Notes: generated by a model from the letters alone, not told the origin. A stretch of DNA of 64,000 nt from CBDBZL01 sp031399025 (GCA_031399025.1 JANNOJ010000024.1:1-64000); one strand, 5' to 3'; positions 50,082-60,883 are shown, counted from the stretch's first letter. Translations and numbers: made by a program.

Positions 50082-51395
50082 TCAGCCGCCGAAGACGCGC
50101 GCGAAGATCGCATCGACCTGGCGGAAGTGATATTCAAGGTCGAACTGTTCGGCCAGCTGCGCCCGGGGCAGCAGCGCGGTCACTTCCGGATCGGCGCCGA
50201 GCAGGTCGAGCAGCGAGAGCCGCCCGTCGCTGTCCCATACCTGCATGGCATGGCGCTGGACGATGGCATAGGCCGCCTCGCGGCTCACGCCCGCTTGCGT
50301 GAGCGCCAGCAGCACGCGCTGGGAGTGGACGAGGCCGCCCATCCGTTCCAGATTGGCCAGCATCCGCGCGGGATAGACCACCAGGCGGTCGACCACGCTC
50401 GTCAGCCGGGCGAGCGCGAAATCGAGCGTGATGCAGGCATCGGGGCCGATGAAGCGCTCCACCGAGCTGTGCGAGATGTCGCGCTCGTGCCACAGCGCCA
50501 CGTTCTCCATCGCCGGCAAGGCATGGCTGCGCACCATGCGCGCGAGCCCGGTGAGGTTCTCGGTCAGCACCGGGTTGCGCTTGTGCGGCATGGCGGAGGA
50601 GCCTTTCTGCCCCGGCGCGAAATATTCCTCCGCCTCGAGCACCTCGGTGCGCTGGAGGTGGCGGATCTCGATGGCGAGGCGCTCGACCGAGCTGGCGATC
50701 ACCCCCAGCGTCGCGAAGAACATTGCGTGCCGGTCGCGCGGGATCACCTGGGTGGAGATCGGCTCGGGCTTCAGCCCGAGCTTGTCAGCGACGTATTCCT
50801 CCACCTGCGGCGCCACATTGGCGAAGGTGCCGACCGCGCCGCTGACGGCGCAGGTGGCGATCTCGGCCCGCGCCGCCACCAGCCGCGCGCGGGCCCGGGT
50901 GAACTCGGCGAAATAGCCCGCCAGCTTGAGCCCGAAGGTCAGCGGCTCGGCGTGGATGGCGTGGCTGCGGCCGATGGTGGGCGTGTAGCGGTGCTCCTCG
51001 GCCCGCCGGCGGAGCGCGGCGAGCAGCGCATCGAGCTCGGCCAGCATCAGGTCGGCGGAGCGGGCGAGCTGGACCGCCAAAGTGGTGTCGAGCACGTCGG
51101 AGCTGGTCATGCCCTGGTGCATGAAGCGGGCCTCTTCGCCCACTTGGCTCGCCACCCAGGTGAGGAAGGCGATGACATCGTGCTTCGTCACCGCCTCGAT
51201 CGCGTCGATCGCCGCCACGTCGATCGCCGGCTGCGTCGCCCACCAAGCCCACAGCGCGGCCGCGGCGCTGGGCGGAACAACGCCTAGCTCGCCCAGCTTC
51301 TGGGTGGCATGCGCCTCGATTTCGAACCAGATGCGGTATTTCGCCTCGGGCTCCCACAGCGCGGTCATCTCGGGGCGGGAATAGCGGGGGACCAT
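50082..51395 (-). CDS. purB: Adenylosuccinate lyase
   Basis: A 437-residue fumarase/aspartase-superfamily enzyme acting twice in purine synthesis. The signature loop G-S-S-A-M-P-H-K-R-N-P is intact, and T-S-S-D-V-L-D-T and G-R-S-H-A-I-H-A-E-P contain the catalytic Ser/His region. The N-terminus M-V-P-R-Y-S-R-P-E-M is family-typical. It stands alone on the minus strand between oxyR and the LapA-domain gene. Confidence 0.96.
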   Translation of the reverse strand: MVPRYSRPEMTALWEPEAKYRIWFEIEAHATQKLGELGVVPPSAAAALWAWWATQPAIDVAAIDAIEAVTKHDVIAFLTWVASQVGEEARFMHQGMTSSDVLDTTLAVQLARSADLMLAELDALLAALRRRAEEHRYTPTIGRSHAIHAEPLTFGLKLAGYFAEFTRARARLVAARAEIATCAVSGAVGTFANVAPQVEEYVADKLGLKPEPISTQVIPRDRHAMFFATLGVIASSVERLAIEIRHLQRTEVLEAEEYFAPGQKGSSAMPHKRNPVLTENLTGLARMVRSHALPAMENVALWHERDISHSSVERFIGPDACITLDFALARLTSVVDRLVVYPARMLANLERMGGLVHSQRVLLALTQAGVSREAAYAIVQRHAMQVWDSDGRLSLLDLLGADPEVTALLPRAQLAEQFDLEYHFRQVDAIFARVFGG

Positions 51396-51504
51396 GGACG
51401 GGCTCCGAAGGGCGCGCGAGCGCCGATGGCGGGCGGCTAGGCGCGGCGCGGTTCATTGGCAAGGGTAGGGATGAAGGCCAGATCGCGAGGGCCGGCGGCC
51501 CCGC

Positions 51505-52401
51505 TCAGCCGGCGCGCAATTCCGCAGCAAGCAGGCGGAATTCCCCCGCACGCGGGCTGTTCGGGCGCCACACCAGCGCAATCTGGCGGCTGGTGTGTGT
51601 CCCCTTGAGCGGCCGGGCGACCACGCGCGTCTCGTGCAGGATGCCCGCATCGAGCGCCATCTCGGGCAGCATGGTGAGGCCCAGGTGGTTGTCGACCATC
51701 TGCACCAGGGTATGGAGCGAGGTGCCGATCATCGTCGCGCTGGCGCGCAGCTCGGGCCGGTTGCAGGCGGCGAGCGCATGTTCCTTGAGGCAATGCCCGT
51801 CCTGCAGCAGCAGCAGCTTGCCCTGGTCGATCATCGCCGCGGGGATGAGATCGGGCAGGTGGTCGGGCTCGCCCTCGGGGAAGGCGACGAACAGGCGGTC
51901 CTCGCCGATCACCTCGCTCTCCACCTCGCCGGTCGCGTAGGGCAGCGCCAGCAGCACGCAGTCGGCGCGGCCGTGATTGAGCGATTCGAGCGCCTCGCCA
52001 GTGGTCTCCTCGCGCAGGAAGAGCTTGAGCAACGGGCGCTCACGCCGAAGCCGCGGCAGGATGCGCGGGAGCATGAATGGCGCGATGGTGGGGATGACGC
52101 TCATCCGCAATTCGCCCGCCAGCGGCGTGCCGGCGGCGCGCACCAGGTCCGAAAGCTCCTCGGCCTCGCGCAGCAGGCGATGCGCCTTGGCGACCACGCT
52201 CTCGCCCAGCGGGGTGAAGCGCACGACCCGGCGGTTGCGCTCGACCAAGGTGACGCCCAGCAGCGATTCCAGCTCGCGGATGCCGGCCGAGAGCGTCGAC
52301 TGCGAGACGAAGCTGGCATCCGCGGCACGCCCGAAATGGCCGTGCTCGTGGAGTGAGACCAGGTATTGCAGCTGCTTGATGGTGGGCAGGTAGGTGGACA
52401 T
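51505..52401 (-). CDS. oxyR: Hydrogen-peroxide sensor OxyR (LysR family)
   Basis: A 298-residue LysR-type regulator. The N-terminal winged helix has H-F-G-R-A-A-D-A-S-F-V-S-Q-S-T-L-S and the ligand domain carries the redox pair in D-G-H-C-L-K-E-H-A-L-A-A-C, matching the two OxyR cysteines. It should induce peroxide defence genes; dps in this window is a plausible target. No katG or ahpC lies beside it. Confidence 0.9.
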   Translation of the reverse strand: MSTYLPTIKQLQYLVSLHEHGHFGRAADASFVSQSTLSAGIRELESLLGVTLVERNRRVVRFTPLGESVVAKAHRLLREAEELSDLVRAAGTPLAGELRMSVIPTIAPFMLPRILPRLRRERPLLKLFLREETTGEALESLNHGRADCVLLALPYATGEVESEVIGEDRLFVAFPEGEPDHLPDLIPAAMIDQGKLLLLQDGHCLKEHALAACNRPELRASATMIGTSLHTLVQMVDNHLGLTMLPEMALDAGILHETRVVARPLKGTHTSRQIALVWRPNSPRAGEFRLLAAELRAG

Positions 52402-52417
52402 CGCGCTAATACCTACT

Positions 52418-52507
52418 CCGCTCGTGCCGAGCTTGTCGAAGCACTGCTGGTCTTCAATCCGGCGCCTTGGGCACGAGGCGGCCCTTCGACCAGCTCCGGG
52501 CGAGCGG
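52418..52507. repeat. Imperfect inverted repeat of the sphingomonad interspersed type
   Basis: Arms near 52418-52441 and 52484-52507 are related: both contain a form of CCGCTCG-GC-GAGCT-GTCGAAG, in opposite orientation, around a 42-base centre. It fills most of the oxyR-rnd gap. Sequences of this kind recur in many sphingomonad genomes between genes. A half copy seems present at 15921-15944. Confidence 0.55.
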
Positions 52508-52524
52508 GTGAGGGTAGGGGTCGG

Positions 52525-53724
52525 CTAATCCCCCGCTCCCTGCAGCACCGCAGCGCCACCTTCCTCCACCCGCGTCATCTTCATTCGCCCGCGCTCCACC
52601 GCAAAGGCGAGCTTGCCCTCGACCAGTTCGAGCGCGTCGCGGCCGAACACCTCGTAGCGCCAGCCCTCGAGCATCGGCAGCTTGCGCGCGCCCGCCGCCA
52701 GCGCCTCGAGCTCGTCCGAGCGGGTGAGCAGGCGCGAGGCGACGTCGATCTCGCGGCTGCGGATCTTGAGCAGCAGCTTGAGCAGGTCGGCCACCAGCGC
52801 GCCTTCCTTGCCCAGCGGGGCGCCGCGCTGCGGTTTCTCGGGCATCTCGTCGGCGGGCAGATCGGTGGCGCCTTGGAGCACCCGCATCAGCCGGCGACCG
52901 ATGTCGTTCTCCCGCCAGGCCTGCGAGAGCCCGCGGACCTTGGCCAGGTCCTCCTGCGCCTTGGGCGGTTGGCTGGCGAGATCGGCCAACGTCTCGTCGC
53001 GCATGATGCGGCCGCGCGGGATGTCCTTGTCCATCGCCTCGCTCTCGCGCCAGGCGGCGAGCGCCTTCAACCGCCCGAGCACGGCCGGGTTGCGGCTCGG
53101 CGCGCGGATGCGGCGCCAGGCGGTGGCGAGGTCGTTGGCGTAGTTTGCCGGATCGGCCAGCTTCTCCATCTCGGCGTTGAGCCAATGGCCGCGGCCGGTC
53201 TTGATCAGCCGGTCGAGGATCTTGGGAAATATCTTGGCCAGGTAGGTGACGTCGCCGATCGCATATTCGATCTGCCGCTCGCTGAGCGGGCGCCGGCTCC
53301 AGTCGGTGAAGCGCGCGCCCTTGTCGATCGTCTTGCCCAGCCAGTTTTCGACCAGATTGGCATAGCCGATCTGCTCGGACTGGCTGATCGCCATCATCGC
53401 CACCTGGGTGTCGAAAATGGGGTGCGGGGTCTTGCCGGTGAGGTTGTAGACGATCTCCACGTCCTGCCCGCCGGCGTGGAAGACCTTGAGCACGTCCTCG
53501 TTCTTGCACAACAGGTCGAGCAGCGGGGTGAGATCGAGCCCGTCGGCCAGCGGGTCGATCGCCGCGGCCTCCTCGGCGGTGCCCACCTGCACCAGGCACA
53601 GCAGCGGGTAGAAGGTGTTCTCGCGCATGAACTCGGTGTCGACGCACACGGCCTCGCTCTGCGCCAGCCGCGAGCACAGCTCGGCCAGCGCGGCGGTGGT
53701 GGTGATCAGCGGGTGAATTTTCAT
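52525..53724 (-). CDS. rnd: Ribonuclease D
   Basis: A 399-residue 3'-to-5' exoribonuclease for tRNA maturation. The DEDD exonuclease domain shows V-D-T-E-F-M-R-E-N-T-F-Y, V-F-H-A-G-G-Q-D-V-E and I-E-Y-A-I-G-D-V-T-Y-L-A. An HRDC domain follows (A-W-R-E-S-E-A-M-D-K-D-I-P-R). Length and domain order are standard. Confidence 0.95.
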   Translation of the reverse strand: MKIHPLITTTAALAELCSRLAQSEAVCVDTEFMRENTFYPLLCLVQVGTAEEAAAIDPLADGLDLTPLLDLLCKNEDVLKVFHAGGQDVEIVYNLTGKTPHPIFDTQVAMMAISQSEQIGYANLVENWLGKTIDKGARFTDWSRRPLSERQIEYAIGDVTYLAKIFPKILDRLIKTGRGHWLNAEMEKLADPANYANDLATAWRRIRAPSRNPAVLGRLKALAAWRESEAMDKDIPRGRIMRDETLADLASQPPKAQEDLAKVRGLSQAWRENDIGRRLMRVLQGATDLPADEMPEKPQRGAPLGKEGALVADLLKLLLKIRSREIDVASRLLTRSDELEALAAGARKLPMLEGWRYEVFGRDALELVEGKLAFAVERGRMKMTRVEEGGAAVLQGAGD

Positions 53725-53736
53725 GCCAAGCGGCTG

Positions 53737-54774
53737 TTAGCCCGTCGGTTGCGCATCGCCAACGCTGCTGCCGGGGTTGTTCACCTGTTCGGGTTCCAGC
53801 GTGCGGGTGGTGGTCTGGCGGCGCAGCTGGTTGCCTGCCGCGTCGTACTGCATCACGCTGGTCTCGCTGACCACCGGCGGGCCCACCGGCCCATCCTCCG
53901 CCTCGGGCGGATTGATGGCCGCGATCATCAACACGAAAGCCGCGGCGATCACCGCCACGTTGAACGGCAGGCGGCGTTGGAGGCGCTCGAAAGTGATCGA
54001 CACGCGGTTGAACAGCGCGGAATTGTAAGCGGCGGCGGCGAACCAGTCGATGTCGGCGCGGGTGACAGCATGCTCACCGACCGCAGAGATCCTGGGCCGG
54101 TTGTCGATGATGTCGTACCGCAGGAGATCCTTCGTGCCGCTGACCACGAGCTTGCCGGGGCCGGCGATATCGACATGGTAGGGGCCTGACCCGGGCAGGA
54201 CGACCGGCTCGCCACTCTGGGTGGCGGTGATCGCCGCGGCGGGCGCGAGGAAGGTGATCTCGCTACCCTCCAGCGGCTGTTCGTCGCGGTGCGCGTAAGC
54301 GGCGATCTCCAGCCGCGCGAGCTTCTCGAGGGTATCGATCCTGGGCGGCCAATAGGCCTGGTGCTGGCGCTCGACCCGCTCACGAACGGTGGCGATGCAC
54401 GCGGCATCGTCCGGGGAGCCGAAGGCGGTGGGAAATTCCACCTCGGCGGGCTCGCCCTTATTGCCGATGACGCCGAAGCCGTATTGGGGGAGCGAGAACT
54501 GCTCGAAGGTGAGCACATCCAGCGCGTCGAGCGTCAGGCGAACCAGGAAAGCGAGCCCGGTCGCCGCCGCGACCCCCGCGACGATGATGCGGACCCAGTC
54601 GGGCTCGGCGGTGAACAGCAGGCCGATGCTGGACAGGCTCGTGCCGCCCAGGATCACCACCAGCGCCGCAAAGGCGCCGCCCACGATCCACTTGGCGGTC
54701 TCGCGCAACTTGTCGCTCGCCACGGCATGCGCCTTGCCGTCGGTGGCGCGGTCGCCGGATGCCTGCTCTGTCAT
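53737..54774 (-). CDS. Hypothetical membrane protein
   Basis: A 345-residue protein with no recognised family. Two adjacent membrane segments occur at residues ~30-75 (W-I-V-G-G-A-F-A-A-L-V-V-I and I-I-V-A-G-V-A-A-A-T-G-L-A-F-L) and one at ~275-295 (V-A-V-I-A-A-A-F-V-L-M-I-A-A-I), enclosing a soluble domain of ~200 residues. The C-terminus is polar, with T-T-T-R-T-L-E-P-E-Q. ATG 54774 is preferred over the in-frame TTG at 54780. It follows the divergent aspS promoter region and lies 12 bases upstream of rnd. Confidence 0.65.
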   Translation of the reverse strand: MTEQASGDRATDGKAHAVASDKLRETAKWIVGGAFAALVVILGGTSLSSIGLLFTAEPDWVRIIVAGVAAATGLAFLVRLTLDALDVLTFEQFSLPQYGFGVIGNKGEPAEVEFPTAFGSPDDAACIATVRERVERQHQAYWPPRIDTLEKLARLEIAAYAHRDEQPLEGSEITFLAPAAAITATQSGEPVVLPGSGPYHVDIAGPGKLVVSGTKDLLRYDIIDNRPRISAVGEHAVTRADIDWFAAAAYNSALFNRVSITFERLQRRLPFNVAVIAAAFVLMIAAINPPEAEDGPVGPPVVSETSVMQYDAAGNQLRRQTTTRTLEPEQVNNPGSSVGDAQPTG

Positions 54775-54876
54775 CGCCAACCCGCTGCTGCCTGCCGCGA
54801 CGATAGTGCGCTCGGAGACGAAGCGAAAGCGCCCGCAAGCTTGCCCACCTGCCGCGTTGCGCTATGGAGCGCGCCC

Positions 54877-56713
54877 ATGCACCCATATCGAACCCACACC
54901 TGCGCCGCGCTGCGCCCTGCCGACGTGGGTGCTACCGTGCGCCTGTCGGGGTGGGTGCATCGCAAGCGCGACCATGGCGGTGTGCTGTTCGTCGACCTGC
55001 GCGATCATTACGGCATCACCCAGCTGGTGGCGGACGCGGATTCGCCCGCGCTCCAGGTGCTCGATCGGCTGCGCGTGGAAAGCGTCGTCACGGTGGACGG
55101 CGTGGTCAAGGCCCGGGGCGAGGCGACGGTCAACCCGGGCCTGCCGACCGGCGCGATCGAGGTGTATGCGCAGGGCGCCGTGGTGCAGTCGCTGGCGGCC
55201 GAACTGCCGCTGCCGGTCGCGGGCGAGGCGGAATATCCCGAGGACATCCGGCTCAAGTACCGCTTCATCGACCTGCGGCGCGAGCGCGTGCACGCCAATA
55301 TCGTGCTGCGCTCGGCGGTGATCGCCAGCCTGCGGCGGCGAATGCACGGGCAGGGTTTCACCGAGTTCCAGACCCCGATCCTGGGTGCTTCGTCGCCCGA
55401 GGGCGCGCGCGATTATCTGGTGCCGAGCCGGTTGCATCCGGGCGCCTTCTACGCGCTCCCCCAGGCGCCGCAGATGTTCAAGCAGCTGCTGATGGTGGCC
55501 GGCTTCGACCGTTATTTCCAGATCGCTCCGTGCTTCCGCGACGAGGACCTGCGCGCCGACCGCTCGCCCGAGTTCTACCAGCTCGATTTCGAGATGAGCT
55601 TCGTGACGCAGGACGACGTCTTCGCCACCATCGAGCCGGTGCTGGGCGGATTGTTCGAGGAATTCGCGAACGGCAAGGCGGTGGATGCCGCGCCGTTCGT
55701 GCGCATTCCCTACGCCGAGGCGCTGCTGACGTACGGGACGGACAAGCCGGACCTGCGCAACCCGCTGCGCATCGGCGATGTCTCGCACCATTTCGCGCAG
55801 AGCGGCTTTGGCATCTTCGAGAAGATCGTCGGCGGCGGCGGGGTGGTGCGGGCGATCCCGGCGCCCGGCACGCACGAGCACAGCCGCAAGTTCTTCGACG
55901 AGATGAACGACTGGTCCAAGCGCGAAGGTTTCTCCGGCTTGGGCTACGTGACCCGCAAGGGCGGCGAGTTCGGCGGGCCGATCGCCAAGAATCATGGCCC
56001 CGAGAATATGGCGCGGCTCTACGACGAACTGGGTCTGGGCGAGAACGATGGGCTGTTCTTTGCCGCCGGCAAGGAGAAGGATGCAGCCAAGCTGGCCGGC
56101 GCCGCGCGCACCCGGGTGGGCGAGCAGCTGGGGCTCATCGAGCAGAACGCCTTCCGCTTCTGCTGGATCGTCGACTTCCCGATGTACGAGTGGGACGAGG
56201 AGCGCAAACGGGTGGATTTCAGCCATAACCCGTTCTCCATGCCGCAGGGGGAGCTGGCGGCGCTGGAGAGCGAGGACCCGCTGGCCATCAAGGCCTGGCA
56301 GTACGATATCGTCTGCAACGGCTACGAGCTGTCGTCGGGCGCGATCCGCAACCATCGCCCCCGAGATCATGTACAAGGCGTTCGAGATCGCCGGCTATTC
56401 ACGCCAAGAGGTGGACGCGAACTTCTCAGGCATGATCGAGGCGTTCAAGCTGGGCGCGCCCCCGCACGGCGGCTCGGCGCCGGGGATCGACCGCATCGTC
56501 ATGCTGCTGGCCGACGAGCCCAACATCCGCGAGGTGATCGCCTTCCCGATGAACCAGCGCGCGCAGGACCTGATGATGGGCGCACCTTCGGCGGTGAGCA
56601 CCAGGCAGCTGCGCGAGCTCGGCATCGGGGTGGTGGGCGAGGGCCGGGCAGCCGCCGACGCCGCCAGCCCTGCCGCAAAGGCGCAGACCGAGCTGGCGGG
56701 CGGAAGCGGCTGA
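54877..56713 (+). CDS. aspS: Aspartyl-tRNA synthetase, interrupted by an apparent +1 frameshift
   Basis: This enzyme charges tRNA-Asp (or tRNA-Asx). The N-terminal OB fold (L-S-G-W-V-H-R-K-R-D-H-G-G), motif 2 region (C-F-R-D-E-D-L-R-A-D-R-S-P-E-F) and GAD insertion are in one frame up to G-A-I-R-N-H at about 56355. The rest, P-E-I-M-Y-K-A-F-E-I-A-G-Y to motif 3 (G-G-S-A-P-G-I-D-R-I), is in the next frame. Removing one C from the run at 56358-56362 restores a continuous 611-residue protein of normal length. As the gene is essential, a sequencing error in the C run is the most likely cause. Confidence 0.9.
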
Positions 56714-56722
56714 GCGGGCGCG

Positions 56723-58951
56723 TCAGAGCGGCGGCAGCCCCGCCAGCAGCTTGTCCGGCGTAATCGGGAAGCTGCGCACCCGCACGCCGCAGGCGTGATA
56801 GATCGCATTGGCGATCGCTCCGCCGGCGCCGCACAGGCCCAGTTCGCCCACGCCCTTGGCCTGCAGCGGACTGGCCGCGCCATCGCGCTCCTCGACCAGG
56901 ATTACCTCCATGTCGGGCATGTCGGCGTGCACCGGGAGGTGATATTCGGCGAGGTCGTGATTGACGAGGTGCCCATCGACCGGGTCGAACGCGAGCGCTT
57001 CGGTCAGCGCGCTGCCGATGCCCCAGACCATGCCGCCCAGGCACTGCGAGCGCGCGGTCTTGGCGTTGAGCACCCGGCCGATCCCGAACGCACCGGTCAT
57101 CCGCCGCACGCGCGTCTCACCGGTCCAGCCGTTCACCGCCACCTCGACGAAGAACGCGCCATAGGTCGCGGCGGCGAAGTCCTTGAGCGTCTTGCCGCTT
57201 TCCATCCGACCCAGGCGGGTGATCGCCTCGCCGCCGAGCACCTCGGAAAGCGGCGTGCGCTCGTTGCCGTAGATGGCGAAGCCGTCCTTGAGGGTGAGGT
57301 CGATCTCGCCGCAACCCAGCTTCTCGCAGAGCGCCGCGCGGACCGCCTCGCAGGCCAGGAACACCGCCGAGCCGGTGGTCGGCGCGCCCCAGCTGCCGCC
57401 CGAGCCGGAGCCGGCGGGCAGGCTGGAATCGCCCAGCCGGACCAGCACGTCGGCGGGGTCGAGCCCGAGCATCTCGCCGGCGATCTGGCTGAAGATGGTG
57501 TAATGGCCGGTGCCGATGTCGGTCATGTCGGTGGCGATCTCGGCGGTCCCGTCGGCATTGAGGGTGACGCGCACCTCCGCCGTGCCGAGGAAATGCACCC
57601 GCGCCGCGCTCGCCATGCCGGTGCCGATCCACCACTCGCCGTCCCTGCGGGCGGCGGGGGTGCGATCGGCGCCGTTCCAGCCGAACGCCTTGGCGCCCGC
57701 CTGGAGGCACTCGGCAAGCTTGCGCGAGGCGTAGGGCCGGCCATCCGAGGGATGCTTGTCGGGAATGTTGCGCAGGCGCAGCGCGACCGGGTCGATGCCC
57801 ACCGCCTCGGCCAGCTCGTCCATCGCGCATTCGAGCGCGTTCATGCCCACCGCCTCGCCCGGCGCGCGGACCGAGCCGGCGGGCATGCGGTGGATTGCCG
57901 CCCCTTCCTGCACCAGCAGCCGGTGCTCGCCGGCGTACAGGAACCTGGTCCCCTGGACGACCGGCTCGAAATAGTCCTCGCCCGGCACGTTGGTGGCGCG
58001 GCTCGCGTGGCCGATGCCCAGGAGACGACCCTCGCCATCGGCCGCGAGGCGCAGGCGCTGGGTGGTCTCGGAGCGGCGGTTGATGATCTGGCACACCTGT
58101 TGGCGGCTCATCACCACCCGCACCGGGCGGCCCAATTCCATCGCCGCCAGCGAAGCGGCGACGCATTCGGGCGACACGCCCAGCTTGGAGCCGAACCCGC
58201 CGCCCACGTAATGCGCCAGGATCCGCACCTGGTCCTCGGGAAGGCCGACCGCGTCGGCGAGTTCCGGGACATTGTAGTTGAGCATCTGGAGCGAGGAATG
58301 GACCGTGAGCAGGTCGCCGTCCCAGCGGGCGATCGTGGCGTGCGGCTCCATCGCGGCGGCGACGTGGCCGGCGGTGTGGTAGGTGGCATCCACCGTATGC
58401 GCGGCCGTTGCCATTGCGTGGGGCAGATCGCCCTGGCGGACGGACTTGCCCTTCTGCTCGTTCCACTGCGCGCGGTGGTCGTCGGGGGCGACCACGAGAT
58501 CGGCCGGCGGTTCGGCATCGTAGCTTACCACCAGCCGCTTGGCCGCATCGCGTGCCTGTTCGAAGCTTGCGGCCACCAGCAGCGCAATCGGCTGGCCGAA
58601 ATAATAGACCTCCTGCGCGTGCTGGTCGGGCGCCTCGCCGTCGCCGCCCTGAGCGGCGCGCGTGGTGAGGCGGGCATCGTCGATCACCGCCACCACCCCC
58701 GGCATGGCGAGCGCCGCCGCCTTGTTCAGGTCGGTGACCCGGCCCTTGGTGATCGTGGCGGTGACCAGGACGCCCTCGAGGCAGCCATCGAACGCATGCT
58801 CGGCCGCATAGCGTGCCGCACCGCTCACCTTGGCCGGCCCGTCGAGCCGATCGAGCGGCCGGCCGATCACCCCCTGGGCCATGTGGTCGAGCCGATCACG
58901 CTCGTCGGGCCGGTCGAGGACGAGGGCGTTCATCGTCGTCTCTTTCGTCAT
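56723..58951 (-). CDS. paoC: Aldehyde oxidoreductase molybdenum-binding subunit, PaoC-like
   Basis: A 742-residue molybdopterin subunit of the xanthine-oxidase family. Features are the N-terminal domain (G-A-A-R-Y-A-A-E-H), G-G-G-F-G-S-K-L-G for cofactor binding, S-V-R-A-P-G-E and the catalytic Glu in K-G-V-G-E-L-G-L-C-G. With the next two genes it forms a complete three-subunit enzyme resembling E. coli PaoABC, which oxidises aldehydes. Its start overlaps the FAD-subunit stop by four bases. No paoD/xdhC-type maturation gene is present in the window. Confidence 0.85.
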   Translation of the reverse strand: MTKETTMNALVLDRPDERDRLDHMAQGVIGRPLDRLDGPAKVSGAARYAAEHAFDGCLEGVLVTATITKGRVTDLNKAAALAMPGVVAVIDDARLTTRAAQGGDGEAPDQHAQEVYYFGQPIALLVAASFEQARDAAKRLVVSYDAEPPADLVVAPDDHRAQWNEQKGKSVRQGDLPHAMATAAHTVDATYHTAGHVAAAMEPHATIARWDGDLLTVHSSLQMLNYNVPELADAVGLPEDQVRILAHYVGGGFGSKLGVSPECVAASLAAMELGRPVRVVMSRQQVCQIINRRSETTQRLRLAADGEGRLLGIGHASRATNVPGEDYFEPVVQGTRFLYAGEHRLLVQEGAAIHRMPAGSVRAPGEAVGMNALECAMDELAEAVGIDPVALRLRNIPDKHPSDGRPYASRKLAECLQAGAKAFGWNGADRTPAARRDGEWWIGTGMASAARVHFLGTAEVRVTLNADGTAEIATDMTDIGTGHYTIFSQIAGEMLGLDPADVLVRLGDSSLPAGSGSGGSWGAPTTGSAVFLACEAVRAALCEKLGCGEIDLTLKDGFAIYGNERTPLSEVLGGEAITRLGRMESGKTLKDFAAATYGAFFVEVAVNGWTGETRVRRMTGAFGIGRVLNAKTARSQCLGGMVWGIGSALTEALAFDPVDGHLVNHDLAEYHLPVHADMPDMEVILVEERDGAASPLQAKGVGELGLCGAGGAIANAIYHACGVRVRSFPITPDKLLAGLPPL

Positions 58952-59915
58952 GCCGCAGCTCCGGTGGCCTCGCGCAGCGTGGCGATCAGCGCGCGGCGGG
59001 CGAGAGGGATCTTGAAGTCGTTGCCGCCGTACCCCCTGGCATTCTCGAGCAGCAGATCGGCGGCCTGGTCGAACAGCGCGGCGGACGGGATTGCGCCGGT
59101 GAGCAGGTCTTCGATCCGCTCGTCGTGCCAGGGCCGGTGCGCGAGGCCGCCGAACGCGAGCGCGGCATGGGTGATGCGGCCCTCTGCCATGCCGATGATT
59201 GCCGCGACCGAGACCAGCGCAAAGGCGTAGGAGGCGCGGTCACGCACCTTGCGATAGAGCTGCATCCCGCCGACCGGCGGCGGCAGGGTGACGCCGGTGA
59301 TGATCTCGCCGGGCTCCAGGACATTGTCGAGCTGCGGGGTGTCGCCGGGCAGGCGATGGAAATCGCGGACGGCGATCCGCCGCCGGTCGGTCTGGACGAT
59401 TGCGCCCAGCGCTACCAGCGCCACCGCCATGTCGCCCGGGTAGGTGGCGATGCATTGCTCGCTGGCGCCCAGGATCGCGTGGATGCGGTTGACCCCGCGC
59501 AAGGCGCCGCAGCCCGAGCCGGGCTCGCGCTTGTTGCAGGGCTGGTCGGTATTGTAGAAATAGTAGCACCGCGTGCGCTGGCACAGATTGCCACCAGTGG
59601 TCGCCTTGTTGCGCAATTGCTGGGTGGCGCCCGCCAGGATCGCGCGGGCGAGCACCGGGTAGTCGCGCCCCACGCGCGGGTGGCTGGCGGCGGCGGTGTT
59701 GCTGGCGAGCGCGCCGATCGACAGCCCGCCATCGCCGCTCTCGGAGATTGCGCCGAGCGGCAGCCGGCCCAGGTCCACGAGGGTGGCGGGGGTCTCGACC
59801 TGCAGCTTCATCAGGTCGAGCAGATTGGTGCCGCCCGCGATGGGGAGGGTGGCGGGATCGGCGGTGAGCTGTGCTGCGTGTTCCAGCCGCTCGGCGCGGT
59901 GGTAGTGGAACGGCC

Positions 59916-59919
<4 letters not shown>
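58948..59919 (-). CDS. paoB: Aldehyde oxidoreductase FAD subunit, PaoB-like
   Basis: A 323-residue FAD-binding subunit. The FAD motif is P-I-A-G-G-T-N-L-L-D-L-M near the N-terminus and A-T-T-G-G-N-L-C-Q-R-T-R-C after it. The four Cys in the segment from N-L-C to G-S-G-C fit the extra 4Fe-4S cluster seen in PaoB-type subunits and absent from ordinary xanthine dehydrogenases. The start overlaps the iron-sulfur subunit gene by four bases. Confidence 0.85.
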
Positions 59920-60530
<611 letters not shown>

Positions 60531-60605
60531 TCAGCCTTGCCAGTACCCGCACCGTTAACTAGGGGCAAAAGCGAGAGCAGCGATGCCCAGCGAAAGGCAA
60601 TTTCC

Positions 60606-60842
60606 ATGAGTGACACCGCCGAGCGGGTGAAGAAGATTGTCGTCGAGCACCTTGGCGTGGAAGAGGAAAAGGTCACCCCGGACGCCAGCTTCATCGACGA
60701 TCTGGGCGCCGACAGCCTTGATATCGTTGAACTCGTGATGGCTTTCGAAGAGGAATTCGGTGTAGAAATTCCCGACGATGCGGCCGAGAAAATCAACACC
60801 GTGGGCGATGCGAACAAGTACATCGAGGAACACACCAGCTAG
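60606..60842 (+). CDS. acpP: Acyl carrier protein
   Basis: A 78-residue acidic carrier for growing fatty acids. The phosphopantetheine Ser lies in D-L-G-A-D-S-L-D-I-V-E-L. Length and sequence are standard for alphaproteobacteria. fabF follows on the same strand, the usual order. A stem-loop lies in the gap between them. Confidence 0.98.
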   Translation: MSDTAERVKKIVVEHLGVEEEKVTPDASFIDDLGADSLDIVELVMAFEEEFGVEIPDDAAEKINTVGDANKYIEEHTS

Positions 60843-60883
60843 CCTGGGCCCCTCCCCGCCACCCCGCCATGGCGGGGCACCGT

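Noticed and set aside
49907..50137. Minus-strand frame of 76 codons between purB and the LapA-domain gene
   Set aside because: It overlaps the LapA-domain gene in another frame, is Arg/Ser/Pro-rich, and lacks a ribosome site.
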